Positions 43,147 through 53,459 are shown, counted from the stretch's first letter. The stretch: DNA of 64,000 nt from CAWIHS01 sp963836005 (GCA_963836005.1 CAWIHS010000004.1:558001-622000), one strand, 5' to 3'. Notes: generated by a model from the letters alone, not told the origin. Numbers and translations are program-made.

Positions 43147-43370
43147 GTAACTATTCAGCGTAATTTTGAAAACGTCCTTGACACCAGGAATTTGCTCCAG
43201 AAGACGCCGTAAATACGTCCATGGTCGTTCCCGGCATCCTGCCTCACACGACACTTGTACTTCCCTGTACATCGTAGGCTTGAATGTGGCATCCATGCCA
43301 CATACACTTCTTACGCAAACACCTGATATCAAGAACTTACGTATAAATCTAATATACGCTGAATAGTTAC
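43147..43370. mobile_element. Family-A MITE, 224 bp, with exact 8-bp target duplication
   Basis: The best-preserved copy: GTAACTATTCAGCGTA at the left and its exact inverse TACGCTGAATAGTTAC at the right. It is flanked by AAAAGATA at 43139-43146 and 43371-43378. The interior contains GAAGACGCCGTAAATACGTCC and GGCATCCATGCC. It lies between two minus-strand genes, in the upstream region of the acetolactate synthase. Confidence 0.93.
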
Positions 43371-43441
43371 AAAAGATAAAGTCATAACAAAACTAAGGAT
43401 ATAACATCCTTTATATTTTTCAACAAATGATCCGTTTACTT

Positions 43442-45586
43442 TTAACTCTGATTAAGAATTTTTTTATACGGCGGTAAAGCATTCAATATTTGTTGGCCAT
43501 AGAATTTTGTGATGATGCGTTTATCCATCAGGGTAATTTTGCCCTTATCTGTTTCCTTGCGAATTAAGCGCCCACAAGCCTGGATCAGCTTGATCGAAGC
43601 ATCGGGGACAGTTATTTCCATAAAAGCGTTTCTGCCCTGAGATTCTAACCACTCAGTCAGAGAAGCATCTACAGGATCATCAGGCACGGAAAATGGCAAT
43701 TTTGCTATAATTACATGTTCACAGTAATTTCCTGGCAAATCGATTCCTTCTGCAAAACTTGCCAGACCAAAGATAATACTCCCTTTACCCTTATCGATTT
43801 TTTTCCTGTGTTCCTTAATGATCGCCTGTTTATTACTTTGTCCCTGAGTCAGGATCAGATCCTTCCATTTCTTATTCAGCCTGAATAATTCATACTCAAC
43901 ATCAGTCATTTGTCGACGTGATGAAAAAAGTACTAAAGTTCCCTGATCACAGTTAACAATTTCCGGCAACAGTTTAATGATCTCATCAGTATGAGCCTGA
44001 TATTGATTAGCTTCACTGTCCATTTTAGGTACAACAAACTCAACATTCTGTTGATAATCAAATGGACTGGGCAGTATATCAAACTCACCCGGAACACCAC
44101 TGTCAAGAATATAACGATCAAATTTTCCCAGTGCAGTCATGGTAGCTGAAGTAACAACAGCTCCATAACATTGTGTCCAGAGAATATGCTGCAGCGATTC
44201 TGCCGCCAGAATGGGGCTGCAGGCAATTTCAATATCGGTGTCGTCCTGATTGACTGATTTTTTCAACCAGCGGGCGTGAGGCGGTTTGCCTTTTTCGTCA
44301 CTGCTGGTATAAAGCGCAAGCAGGGCGACAGCAACTTCGGCTCTGTTCTGTAATGGTACCATCAAGGGTAACCACTGTTCCGCATATTCTGACTTAATAC
44401 CCGTTATTTCACCATCGATACTGTCGTTTAGATTCATGGTAATTGCATCGAGCTGTTGTAATAGTTTGCCAAACAGCTGCTTGAGCAACTCGCAGTGCTG
44501 CTGTAGCTTTTGGGGTATGATACCGAGCTTGAAGCGATATACATTATCCCGCGGCTGATGATTGAAGCTGTTCGAGATGTGTTCAGGGGGAAAATCAAAC
44601 TGTTCTAATAATGTTTTTAACTGCTCCAGTTCTGTATTGGTATCTTTGATCAGCGGAGAAAATTGCTTGACAATATGTGGAATTTGTCCAGTTGGTTTAG
44701 CCAGTTCCACGAAACTATTCAGGGTTTTGGTGATTTGCTCAAGCCATAGCCGGGTTGCGTTGATTTTTAAACTAAAGTGAAAATGATTTATGGCCTTTCC
44801 CGGCAAATGATGACCTTCATCAAAAATATAGATACATTCGTCGGGGGCTGGCAGAATAAATCCTCCGCCCATATTTAAATCACTGAGAACCAGATCGTGA
44901 TTTGCAACGATACAGTCAACTTTGAACACAGCTTCGCGTGCTTTAAAGAAAACACAATCATTATAGAATGAACATCGTTTGCCTGAGCACTGATGCTGGT
45001 CAGATGTTAAGGGAAACCAGCTGTTTTCATCAATAGTATCTTTCCAGCTGTCTCTTTCTCCATCCCATTTATGAGCCTTGTATGCCTGATACAGGTTTTC
45101 ATAAAGAATAATGTCATTTTTACTGTTTACGAAGCGATGTTCTTCTTCGGCAGAAAACAAAGACATATTGTTGCTGTCTTTGTGACTGACAAAATTATGC
45201 AAATGATGCAAACAGACATAACGCTTACGTCCTTTAGCCAGGGTAAAACTAAAATTAAGTCCACTATGACTTTGTATTTCCGGCAGGTCTTTGAGTAATA
45301 TTTGTTCCTGCAACGCGATAGTCGCTGTTGAAATGATGAGTTTTTTTTGCTGTTCTCTGGCGATGGGCAAGGCTGCCACACAATAGGCGATCGTTTTTCC
45401 GGTTCCGGTGCCGGCTTCGAGAGTACAAATATGGGGTTTTTCCGGATCATTTTTATCAATATTGCCTAATGTCCGGGCGATGTCAGCAATCATCAATCGT
45501 TGACCATAACGAGGTTTAAGCTGTCTGCTTTCCAGAATCCTGGAGTAAGCCGCCTGAATGCTTGTTTTCAGTTTTTCATTTAACAC
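43442..45586 (-). CDS. DinG/XPD-type iron-sulfur ATP-dependent DNA helicase
   Basis: 714 residues. Walker A is E-A-G-T-G-T-G-K-T (near 57-65), Walker B is D-E-G-H (near 253). Between them sit cysteines of the iron-sulfur domain (Y-V-C at about 119, H-Q-C-S-G-K-R-C, N-D-C) that mark the XPD/DinG family. Motifs V and VI close the protein (Q-A-C-G-R-L-I-R). These 5'-to-3' helicases unwind R-loops and damaged forks. Length suits DinG itself, but YoaA-type paralogues are similar, so no symbol is given. Confidence 0.88.
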   Translation of the reverse strand: MLNEKLKTSIQAAYSRILESRQLKPRYGQRLMIADIARTLGNIDKNDPEKPHICTLEAGTGTGKTIAYCVAALPIAREQQKKLIISTATIALQEQILLKDLPEIQSHSGLNFSFTLAKGRKRYVCLHHLHNFVSHKDSNNMSLFSAEEEHRFVNSKNDIILYENLYQAYKAHKWDGERDSWKDTIDENSWFPLTSDQHQCSGKRCSFYNDCVFFKAREAVFKVDCIVANHDLVLSDLNMGGGFILPAPDECIYIFDEGHHLPGKAINHFHFSLKINATRLWLEQITKTLNSFVELAKPTGQIPHIVKQFSPLIKDTNTELEQLKTLLEQFDFPPEHISNSFNHQPRDNVYRFKLGIIPQKLQQHCELLKQLFGKLLQQLDAITMNLNDSIDGEITGIKSEYAEQWLPLMVPLQNRAEVAVALLALYTSSDEKGKPPHARWLKKSVNQDDTDIEIACSPILAAESLQHILWTQCYGAVVTSATMTALGKFDRYILDSGVPGEFDILPSPFDYQQNVEFVVPKMDSEANQYQAHTDEIIKLLPEIVNCDQGTLVLFSSRRQMTDVEYELFRLNKKWKDLILTQGQSNKQAIIKEHRKKIDKGKGSIIFGLASFAEGIDLPGNYCEHVIIAKLPFSVPDDPVDASLTEWLESQGRNAFMEITVPDASIKLIQACGRLIRKETDKGKITLMDKRIITKFYGQQILNALPPYKKILNQS

Positions 45587-45965
45587 ATGTAAATTCTAAC
45601 ATAATGGGTTTTTTTTTTGCATTTGCTCATGAGGTATTTTATTGAACTTTAAAATGGGTGCTGTTTCACATTTTATGCAATAAATCCCAATTGGGGAATT
45701 AGAATGTGAGCCGCTACGTGCATTAAGAACAAAGCATACTATACAATCGGATAACAAATAAAACGAAAACCAGTTTATTTTATATAACTTTATTTGTGCA
45801 TATATGATCTGTTGGTTCAGGCATTTTACAGCATGGCTGGCAAGCGCAGAACGATAAGTTCAGGGTTGAATCAACTTACTCTAAATAGAGTGAATAATCT
45901 TTATTGGTTTGTGCAAGCAATCGTGCTCACTCATTAGTATGTATTGAGTTTAATCGTGCACAGAT
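45587..45965. other. Non-coding stretch, nothing recognised
   Basis: About 380 bp upstream of the helicase gene. AT-rich, with no repeat, RNA gene or convincing frame that I can see. It should contain the helicase promoter. Confidence 0.5.
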
Positions 45966-46098
45966 AGAATTCAGGTATTTGCTGCGACTTTATCTGTATT
46001 CCATAGATGGATGTATTTACAGCGTTTTCGGGCAGGTCATTGCTGCGTGTATAACCAGCATTTTCCACATGACCGGCATGGACGGTGGAAATGTGTGA
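45966..46098. repeat. MITE interior fragment without ends
   Basis: GATGTATTTACAGCGTTTTCGGGCAGGTCATTGCTGC and the following CATGACCGGCATGGACGGTGGAAATG match the interior of the element at 8502-8813 with scattered changes. Terminal repeats are absent. It ends about 70 bp before the response-regulator gene. Confidence 0.7.
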
Positions 46099-46169
46099 TT
46101 ATCCCTGCGCCTTTTTACTAAAGAAGATACTTTTAGGGCGTTCACCAGGTCATTATAGGTAAAGATTCA

Positions 46170-47114
46170 ATGTCAGTTAAACATGTTTTAGTTGTAGATG
46201 ACTCAAAGTCGGCCAGATACATGCTGCGTAAGATGCTGGGTAAAATGAACTTAACAGCTGATCTGGCTGAATCTGGCAAGGAAGCATTAGATTATTTAAA
46301 AAATAATCGGCCTGATGCTATTTTCATGGATCATATGATGCCCGGTCTGAACGGTCTGGAAACTGTAAAGCAAATCAAGGATAATCCCCAGACTTCTGTA
46401 ATACCAGTAATAATGTATACTTCACAGGACGGCGAAGATTATAAAAAAAATGTCATATCGTATGGCGTGATAGATATTTTAGCCAAACCCGCATCACCAG
46501 ATAATCTTTCTACTGTAGTGCGTAAACTGAATAAACTGCCTGAAATACCAATCCATCAGATTGGACTCGCCCAGGAAGCAAGTAATGATTCCAATCATTT
46601 GTCTACGGATGATATCGACAAGATAGTGCGTCAGACCGCTGAAGCTGCTGTATCAGCGGCAGTAAGATACCAGGTGATTGGCGCTATGGCACAGGAATTA
46701 TCCAGGTTCCGGACAGAATTAAAAATATGTGATGATAAGATGGCTACCCGCATTGCCGAAAATATTTTTGATGCTCGAATGACTACATACTCAGACAATA
46801 TTTCACAGCAAATCAACCATTATATGGATGAAATGACTGAGAAACTAAAAAAGACAGATCTGGATATGGTAAGCAGGATCGATCCTAAAATCATGGAAGA
46901 AATCAAAAGCGTTGCTCGACTCTCCTCAACCAACAAAGCCATCGAAGCATCAAGAGAAACTGCCAATAGTGTGGCACATGACGCCATTCTAACCATGTCA
47001 GACGCTGTTAATATAGCCAATACCAGGATTGCCAGACGCATGACTATCATGAGTCTAGTAGCAGCAGGAGTAGGCGTTGTTTCTGCTCTGGGCGTTTATG
47101 CAGCTCTGGTATAA
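46170..47114 (+). CDS. Response regulator with C-terminal membrane anchor
   Basis: 314 residues. The receiver domain (1-125) is complete: acidic pair D10-D11, phospho-acceptor D54 in F-M-D-H-M-M-P-G, T/S at about 84 and the conserved Lys in A-K-P near 108. After it come about 160 mainly helical, charged residues with no DNA-binding, GGDEF or enzymatic motif. The chain ends in a hydrophobic helix (about 291-314), as in a tail-anchored protein. No histidine kinase gene is adjacent. It might be a membrane-tethered signalling or polar-localised adaptor; partner unknown. Confidence 0.82.
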   Translation: MSVKHVLVVDDSKSARYMLRKMLGKMNLTADLAESGKEALDYLKNNRPDAIFMDHMMPGLNGLETVKQIKDNPQTSVIPVIMYTSQDGEDYKKNVISYGVIDILAKPASPDNLSTVVRKLNKLPEIPIHQIGLAQEASNDSNHLSTDDIDKIVRQTAEAAVSAAVRYQVIGAMAQELSRFRTELKICDDKMATRIAENIFDARMTTYSDNISQQINHYMDEMTEKLKKTDLDMVSRIDPKIMEEIKSVARLSSTNKAIEASRETANSVAHDAILTMSDAVNIANTRIARRMTIMSLVAAGVGVVSALGVYAALV

Positions 47115-47256
47115 AGGGACATCAAACCTCGATTAAGCTGGGATATTTATGCCAATGAAACAAAATTGGTAATGGCAGATTTACATTTTCTTAAACGTTC
47201 TTTAAACTTGTGCCTGCAATAAACTTCAATCCTGGAAAATCTAACTATAATGATTC

Positions 47257-47294
47257 AAAAGCCACTACTTTTTGCTAGCAGTGGCTTTTTTTTG
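47257..47294 (+). terminator. Rho-independent terminator after the response regulator
   Basis: AAAAGCCACT (47257-47266) pairs with AGTGGCTTTT (47280-47289), followed by more T. It insulates tex from the upstream gene. Confidence 0.85.
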
Positions 47295-47356
47295 ACCCAG
47301 TTATTCTTTTTTCAGTTTATTCATACCAGCCCCTTATTTCAGGAACACTTTTTCGC

Positions 47357-49660
47357 ATGTCAACAATAAGTAAAATCATTGCTTCAGAACTTAATGTAAA
47401 TCAGTCTCAGGTGGATGCAGCCATCCAGCTTCTGGATGGCGGAGATAGTGTTCCTTTCATTGCTCGTTACCGAAAAGAAGTCACTGGCAGCCTGGATGAC
47501 AGTCAGCTGCGGCTACTGGATGAACGCCTTTCTTATCTCAGGGAACTGGACGATCGCAGGCAGGTTATTATCAAAACCATCGATGAACAGGGAAAACTGA
47601 CCACTGAATTAAAAAGCAGTATTCTCGATGCTGAAACTAAAACTCGTCTGGAAGATTTGTATAAACCCTATGTGGTGAAAAGACGAACCAAGGCGCAAAT
47701 TGCCAGAGAGGCTGGTTTGCAGCCATTGGCTCAGGCACTGCTGGAAAATCCATCCATAACTCCTGAAAGGGAAGCAGAAAAATATCTGCATGATGAAAAA
47801 TCCATACTCAATGTCAAGGACGCTCTGGATGGTGCCAGACAGATCCTGATGGAACAATTTGCTGAAGATGCAGAATTGATCGGCCATTTGCGAGAATATT
47901 TGTGGGAAAATGGTGTCATTATTTCTAAAGTCGTGGCAGGACAGGATACTGCGGGAGAAAAATTTGCAGATTATTTTGATGCCAGAGAGCAGCTCAGGCA
48001 GGTACCTTCTCATCGTGCTCTGGCCCTGTTTCGTGGTAGAAAAGAAGGCTATTTAACAATTACCATTGATATCAATGAAGAAAAACCTGAGCCTGGCCAA
48101 TTATCTATTATGGAACATATGCTGGCGCAGCATTTCTCCATTGAAAATCAAAATCGTGCTGCTGACGCGTGGCTGCTGGAAGTCGTCAAATGGACCTGGC
48201 GAGTCAAAGTTAAGACTACGCTGGATATGGATCTGAAAAAACGTCTGCGGAAAGCTGCAGAAGAAAGTGCCATTGAAGTTTTTGGTACTAATCTTAAAGA
48301 TTTGCTGCTGGCAGCTCCAGCAGGGCAAAAAGTGACCATGGGACTGGATCCAGGCTTAAGGACCGGAGTCAAAGTTATTGTCGTTGATAACACCGGAAAA
48401 TTTCTTGACAGTGCGACCATTTTTCCTCATGCACCAAGGAATCAATGGGAACAATCCATCGAAATACTGGCACAACTGGTTAAAAATTATCAGGTTGAAC
48501 TGATCAGTATTGGTAACGGGACTGCATCAAGGGAAACAGATAAGCTGGCGGGCGAGCTAATTAAAAAACATCCACAGCCAGGTTTGACCAGAGTCGTTGT
48601 CTCAGAAGCAGGTGCCTCGGTCTATTCAGCATCTGAACTGGCTTCAAGAGAATTTCCGGAACTGGATGTTTCATATCGCGGTGCAGTCTCCATTGCACGC
48701 CGCTTACAGGATCCTTTAGCAGAACTGGTAAAAATAGATCCTAAATCCATCGGCGTCGGTCAATATCAGCATGACGTCAGCCAGACACAGCTGATGAGTA
48801 AACTCGAAGCTATAGTCGAGGACTGTGTCAATGGCGTAGGGGTTGATCTTAACACTGCCTCCGCCCCTTTATTGACCAAAGTCTCAGGCCTGTCCCGTAC
48901 ACTTGCCTCTAATATCATTGCTTATCGCGAAAACCATGGGGCATTTAAAAATCGCAATGAACTGCTGAATGTTTCCCGACTGGGCGAAAAAGCTTTTGAA
49001 CAGGCCGCCGGATTTTTGCGCGTAAATAAGGGTGACAACCCCCTTGATGCGTCGGCTGTACATCCTGAAGCCTACCCGCTGGTTGAAAAGATTGTATCTC
49101 AAACCAGTAAAGATATTCGTCACCTGATAGGGGACAGTCAGTTTCTCTCATCCCTTAACCCGGCAGATTTTACGGATGAAAATTTTGGTGTCCCTACGGT
49201 CAGAGATATTATCGGTGAACTGGAAAAGCCCGGTCGTGATCCTCGACCGCAATTCAAGGCTGCCTTATTCAAAGAGGGAATAGAGAAGCCCCAGGATTTG
49301 CATCAAGGTATGATCCTGGAAGGTGTCGTGACCAATGTAACGAATTTTGGGGCTTTTGTTGATATCGGAGTGCATCAGGACGGCCTGGTACATATTTCAC
49401 AACTGGCTGACAAGTTTGTAAAGGATCCGCGTGATGTCGTCAAGACCGGTGATATCGTCAGGACCAAAGTAGTGGATGTTGATATCAAGCGTCATCGAAT
49501 TTCACTGAGCATGCGTTTAAACGACAAAATTGAAGCGCTGGATAAATCAGCAGAAAAAAATCAGCACCAACGCCGCCCGGTAGCCGTGAAACACAATAAA
49601 CAGGCTAAACCGTTGCAAAATAATGCTATGGCCGCAGCATTTGCAAAACTGAAAAGATGA
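47357..49660 (+). CDS. tex: Tex-family RNA-binding transcriptional accessory protein
   Basis: 767 residues, the normal length. An N-terminal Tex helical domain (F-I-A-R-Y-R-K-E-V-T-G near 34-44), a YqgF-like core (L-D-P-G-L-R-T-G near 333), helix-hairpin-helix motifs (V-N-T/L-N-T-A-S and A-F-K-N-R near 500-550) and a C-terminal S1 domain (G-V-V-T-N-V-T-N-F-G-A-F-V-D near 656) appear in order. Tex binds structured nucleic acid and is tied to transcription and stress responses. Cytoplasmic, single gene. Confidence 0.95.
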   Translation: MSTISKIIASELNVNQSQVDAAIQLLDGGDSVPFIARYRKEVTGSLDDSQLRLLDERLSYLRELDDRRQVIIKTIDEQGKLTTELKSSILDAETKTRLEDLYKPYVVKRRTKAQIAREAGLQPLAQALLENPSITPEREAEKYLHDEKSILNVKDALDGARQILMEQFAEDAELIGHLREYLWENGVIISKVVAGQDTAGEKFADYFDAREQLRQVPSHRALALFRGRKEGYLTITIDINEEKPEPGQLSIMEHMLAQHFSIENQNRAADAWLLEVVKWTWRVKVKTTLDMDLKKRLRKAAEESAIEVFGTNLKDLLLAAPAGQKVTMGLDPGLRTGVKVIVVDNTGKFLDSATIFPHAPRNQWEQSIEILAQLVKNYQVELISIGNGTASRETDKLAGELIKKHPQPGLTRVVVSEAGASVYSASELASREFPELDVSYRGAVSIARRLQDPLAELVKIDPKSIGVGQYQHDVSQTQLMSKLEAIVEDCVNGVGVDLNTASAPLLTKVSGLSRTLASNIIAYRENHGAFKNRNELLNVSRLGEKAFEQAAGFLRVNKGDNPLDASAVHPEAYPLVEKIVSQTSKDIRHLIGDSQFLSSLNPADFTDENFGVPTVRDIIGELEKPGRDPRPQFKAALFKEGIEKPQDLHQGMILEGVVTNVTNFGAFVDIGVHQDGLVHISQLADKFVKDPRDVVKTGDIVRTKVVDVDIKRHRISLSMRLNDKIEALDKSAEKNQHQRRPVAVKHNKQAKPLQNNAMAAAFAKLKR

Positions 49661-50066
49661 AAAATCCCAGTTACATTTTTAAGTTATTCGCTCGGGCTCA
49701 TTGATAAATCAGCATTTAAAAATATACTCTCGAGTATATTGACAATTGTCATTAAGAATTCCTGATGTTTGATATTTAAATTGACTGCATATATCAAACA
49801 ATAAAAAATAACAGTTGATTTCAATGAATTCAAGCCCTAAAATAACCTACTAATACAGTAAAGTAATACGTCCCTGAATCATTAAGGAAAAACGGGGAGT
49901 AAAATTAATCCGCTGATTAGGATGAAACTTTTTTTATTAAAATGCTAATAATACTTGACCACAAGCTGTAAAATCGTTAGTTTTAACAGTTTCGTCGGTT
50001 TTATTCGTAAAAAATTGATTTTATTTTAATCCAATACATTATGTGTGGCTATACGGGAGTATAATT
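49661..50066. other. Intergenic leader region upstream of ilvB
   Basis: About 400 bp, AT-rich. I looked for a leader peptide rich in Ile/Val/Leu codons followed by attenuator stems and did not find a convincing one. It should contain the ilv operon promoter. Nothing else is recognised. Confidence 0.45.
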
Positions 50067-51785
50067 GTGGAATTATCGGGTTCCGAAATTATTGCACAAT
50101 TCCTCGAAGATGAGGGTGTTGAGTATATATTTGGCTATCCAGGTGGTGCAGTACTGCATATCTATGATGCGCTTTTTAAAACAGAAAAATTAAAGCACAT
50201 TCTTGTCAGGCATGAACAGGCTGCGGTACATGCTGCAGACGGTTATGCGCGCTCAACGGGTAAACCCGGAGTTGTCCTGGTGACGTCAGGTCCGGGTATG
50301 ACGAATGCGGTTACGGGAATTGCAACGGCACACCTTGACTCTATACCTCTGGTTGTTCTTACAGGTCAGGTACCTACAGCATTTATTGGTAGTGATGCTT
50401 TTCAGGAAGTTGACTCTGTGGGTATTTCACGTCCCTGCGTTAAACATAATTTTTTGGTCAAGGACGTTAGAGTTCTGGCAGAAACGCTTAAAAAGGCTTT
50501 TTATATAGCTTCAACCGGTCGTCCGGGGCCTGTTGTTGTAGATATTCCTAAAGATATTACTGATCCAAATAAAAAAATACCTTACAGTTACATAGAATCT
50601 GTACAGATGCGATCTTATAATCCGGTTATAAAAGGTCATCCCGGGCAGATAAAAAAAGCCCTGCAATTAATTAAGACTGCAAAAAAACCGGTCATTTACT
50701 CTGGCGGGGGGGTGATCTTGTCCAATGCTGAACAGTCATTGACCAGTTTTGTACGTGATATGAAACTTCCTATCACCAGTACGCTTATGGGGCTGGGGGC
50801 TTATCCCGGTACGGATGAGCAGTTTCTTGGCATGTTAGGTATGCATGGTACCTATGAAGCCAATATGGCGATGCATGAAACCGATGTTCTGATCGCTATT
50901 GGTGCCCGATTTGATGACCGGGTAACAGGTTTGCTGGATCAATTCTGTCCTAATGCAAAAATTATTCATATTGATATAGATCCCTCCTCTATATCTAAAA
51001 ATGTACGTGTTGATATCCCTATTGTGGGTGATGTCGATCAGGTATTGACTGATATTCTTGAAATCAGCAAAACATTTGATTCTAAGCCGGATCCGGAAGA
51101 TCTTGATGACTGGTGGAAACAGATCAGCAAATGGCGTAAGAAGAAATGCCTGAGTTACAATAAAAAATCCAAAATAATCAAACCTCAATATGTTATAGAG
51201 AAACTTTATGAGGTTACTAAGGGCGATGCCTATGTGACATCCGATGTTGGTCAGCATCAGATGTTTGCTGCACAATACTATACGTTTGATAAACCTCGAC
51301 GCTGGATTAACTCGGGCGGTCTTGGAACTATGGGATTTGGTTTGCCAGCAGCCATGGGAGTACAACTGGCTTTTCCTGAATCACAGGTTGCCTGTGTAAC
51401 AGGTGAAGGCAGCATCCAGATGAATATTCAAGAACTGGCCACTTGCCTGCAATATGGACTGCCGATAAAAATTGTTAACTTGAATAACCGCTATCTGGGC
51501 ATGGTACGTCAATGGCAGGAGTTTTTCTACGAAGGTCGATACGCCATGTCCTATATGGACTCTATTCCTGATTTTGTCAAGCTGGCTGAAAGTTATGGTC
51601 ATGTCGGAATGCTGATTGAAAAGCCCGGTGATGTGGAATCTGCTTTGAAAGAAGCCTTTTCACTCAAGGATAAACTGGTATTTCTTGATTTCAATACGGA
51701 TAGAGAAGAAAATGTTTATCCGATGATTGCTGCAGGTAAGGGACATCATGAAATGGAACTCTCTCCTGATAGTGAATTGATTTAA
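50067..51785 (+). CDS. ilvB: Acetolactate synthase, large (catalytic) subunit
   Basis: I take the GTG at 50067 (V-E-L-S-G-S-E), preceded by CGGGAG, instead of 50043, because homologues begin here; length is then 572 residues. TPP-activating Glu is E50 in R-H-E-Q-A-A; F-G-Y-P-G-G and the G-E-G-S-I-Q-M-N Mg site follow. It makes acetolactate or acetohydroxybutyrate in Val/Leu/Ile synthesis, using FAD and TPP. The regulatory subunit gene is 58 bp downstream. Confidence 0.94.
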   Translation: MELSGSEIIAQFLEDEGVEYIFGYPGGAVLHIYDALFKTEKLKHILVRHEQAAVHAADGYARSTGKPGVVLVTSGPGMTNAVTGIATAHLDSIPLVVLTGQVPTAFIGSDAFQEVDSVGISRPCVKHNFLVKDVRVLAETLKKAFYIASTGRPGPVVVDIPKDITDPNKKIPYSYIESVQMRSYNPVIKGHPGQIKKALQLIKTAKKPVIYSGGGVILSNAEQSLTSFVRDMKLPITSTLMGLGAYPGTDEQFLGMLGMHGTYEANMAMHETDVLIAIGARFDDRVTGLLDQFCPNAKIIHIDIDPSSISKNVRVDIPIVGDVDQVLTDILEISKTFDSKPDPEDLDDWWKQISKWRKKKCLSYNKKSKIIKPQYVIEKLYEVTKGDAYVTSDVGQHQMFAAQYYTFDKPRRWINSGGLGTMGFGLPAAMGVQLAFPESQVACVTGEGSIQMNIQELATCLQYGLPIKIVNLNNRYLGMVRQWQEFFYEGRYAMSYMDSIPDFVKLAESYGHVGMLIEKPGDVESALKEAFSLKDKLVFLDFNTDREENVYPMIAAGKGHHEMELSPDSELI

Positions 51786-51843
51786 ATGACCTGAATTAAT
51801 ATGCTTATTCAGTGTATTTGAATATTTAAAAAAGAGTTTAAAA

Positions 51844-52341
51844 ATGCGTCATATAATTTCTATTTTAATGGAAAATGAATCAGGAGCATTGTCCAGAGTT
51901 GCTGGTCTTTTTACCGCACGTGCTTATAACATTGAATCTCTGACAGTTGCGCCTACTGAAGATCCAACCCTGTCTCGTATGACACTGGTGACCACGGGTT
52001 CCATTGAAATAATTGAACAAATCACAAAACAGTTAAATAAGCTGGTGGATGTGGTAAAGCTTAATGATTTGAATGTTAATAGTGTCAATCACATTGAACG
52101 TGAAATGATGTTAATCAAACTGTCTGCACCGCCGGCAGTACGCGACGAAATTATGCGTATGGTGCAAATCTTCAGAGGTAATATCATCGATGTATCTGAT
52201 GCTTCCTATACCGTTGAATTAACCGGTACCAGTGAAAAGCTGGACGCATTCATTGCTGCTCTGGATTGCGATACAATTTTGGAAACTGTGCGTTCAGGGG
52301 TGATGGGTATCGCCAGGGGCGGCAATTCCCTGCATGTTTGA
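51844..52341 (+). CDS. ilvN: Acetolactate synthase, small (regulatory) subunit
   Basis: 165 residues, with an N-terminal ACT domain (I-S-I-L-M-E-N-E-S-G-A-L-S-R-V-A-G-L-F near 5-23; N-I-E-S-L near 30) and a C-terminal ACT-like half. The subunit activates the catalytic partner and gives valine feedback. The long form matches IlvH/IlvN of gammaproteobacterial ilvBN-ilvC operons. Confidence 0.94.
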   Translation: MRHIISILMENESGALSRVAGLFTARAYNIESLTVAPTEDPTLSRMTLVTTGSIEIIEQITKQLNKLVDVVKLNDLNVNSVNHIEREMMLIKLSAPPAVRDEIMRMVQIFRGNIIDVSDASYTVELTGTSEKLDAFIAALDCDTILETVRSGVMGIARGGNSLHV

Positions 52342-52442
52342 TTTTCTTCGTTCATCCAGTTGATTATGGATTGGCAGCGGTTTTTCGAAAAAAATTTCGG
52401 CTTTTAAGTTTTTTAGCATTAACTATAACATAAGGTTTAAGA

Positions 52443-53459
52443 ATGAATATTTACTATGATAAAGATTGCGATCTTTCTATCATCAAAGCCATGAAAGTAA
52501 CCATTATTGGTTATGGTTCTCAAGGACATGCGCACGCAAACAATCTGCAAGATTCAGGTGTAGATGTGACCATTGCATTGCGTGCTGGTTCTGCTTCTGC
52601 GGCTAAAGCTCAAAGCGCCGGACTGACAGTAAAGAGTGGTGCCGAAGCAATCAGAGATGCTGATCTGGTCATGGTTTTAACCCCTGATGAGTTTCAGTCT
52701 CAATTATACAAGTCAGAAATTGAACCTAATATCAAACAGGGCGCAACCCTGGCTTTCGCACATGGTTTTAGTATTCATTATAATCAGATTCTTCCACGCT
52801 CAGATCTGGATGTAATAATGGTGGCTCCTAAGGCGCCCGGTCATACTGTTCGTTCTGAATTTGTTAAAGGCGGCGGTATCCCGGATTTGATTGCCGTTTA
52901 TCAGGATGCCAGTGGTAAGGCCAAAGAAGTTGCCCTTTCTTATGCTTCTGGAATTGGGGGCGGGCGCACTGGTATTATTGAAACAACGTTTAAAGATGAG
53001 ACAGAAACCGATCTGTTCGGTGAACAGGCTGTTCTTTGCGGTGGCGCAGTTGAACTGGTTAAGGCCGGTTTTGAAACACTGACCGAAGCAGGTTATGCGC
53101 CTGAAATGGCCTATTTTGAATGCCTGCATGAATTAAAACTTATCGTTGATTTAATGTATGAAGGCGGTATCGCTAACATGAATTATTCCATTTCCAACAA
53201 TGCAGAATATGGCGAATATGTGACGGGTCCAAAGGTTATTAATGATCAAAGCCGTAAAGCAATGCAGGAAGCCCTGAATAATATCCAGAACGGTGAATAT
53301 GCCAAGCGTTTTATTATGGAAGGTCAAACCAATTACCCGGAAATGACTGCCTGGCGCAGAAACAATGCAGCCCATCCTATTGAAGTTGTCGGAGGTAAAT
53401 TGCGTGAGATGATGCCGTGGATTACTGCTAATGCACTGGTTGATAAAAGTAAAAACTAA
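52443..53459 (+). CDS. ilvC: Ketol-acid reductoisomerase, class I
   Basis: 338 residues, class I size. The Rossmann motif G-Y-G-S-Q-G-H-A-H (about 23-31) and the acidic metal ligands in D-E-T-E-T-D-L-F-G-E (about 186-195) are in place. It converts acetolactate to dihydroxyisovalerate with NADPH and Mg2+. The upstream 101-bp gap may carry an extra promoter. A very strong terminator follows at 53531-53572. Confidence 0.96.
   Translation: MNIYYDKDCDLSIIKAMKVTIIGYGSQGHAHANNLQDSGVDVTIALRAGSASAAKAQSAGLTVKSGAEAIRDADLVMVLTPDEFQSQLYKSEIEPNIKQGATLAFAHGFSIHYNQILPRSDLDVIMVAPKAPGHTVRSEFVKGGGIPDLIAVYQDASGKAKEVALSYASGIGGGRTGIIETTFKDETETDLFGEQAVLCGGAVELVKAGFETLTEAGYAPEMAYFECLHELKLIVDLMYEGGIANMNYSISNNAEYGEYVTGPKVINDQSRKAMQEALNNIQNGEYAKRFIMEGQTNYPEMTAWRRNNAAHPIEVVGGKLREMMPWITANALVDKSKN

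Noticed and set aside
49661..50066. ilv attenuator with leader peptide
   Set aside because: No short frame with clustered Ile/Val/Leu codons followed by alternative stems was found.
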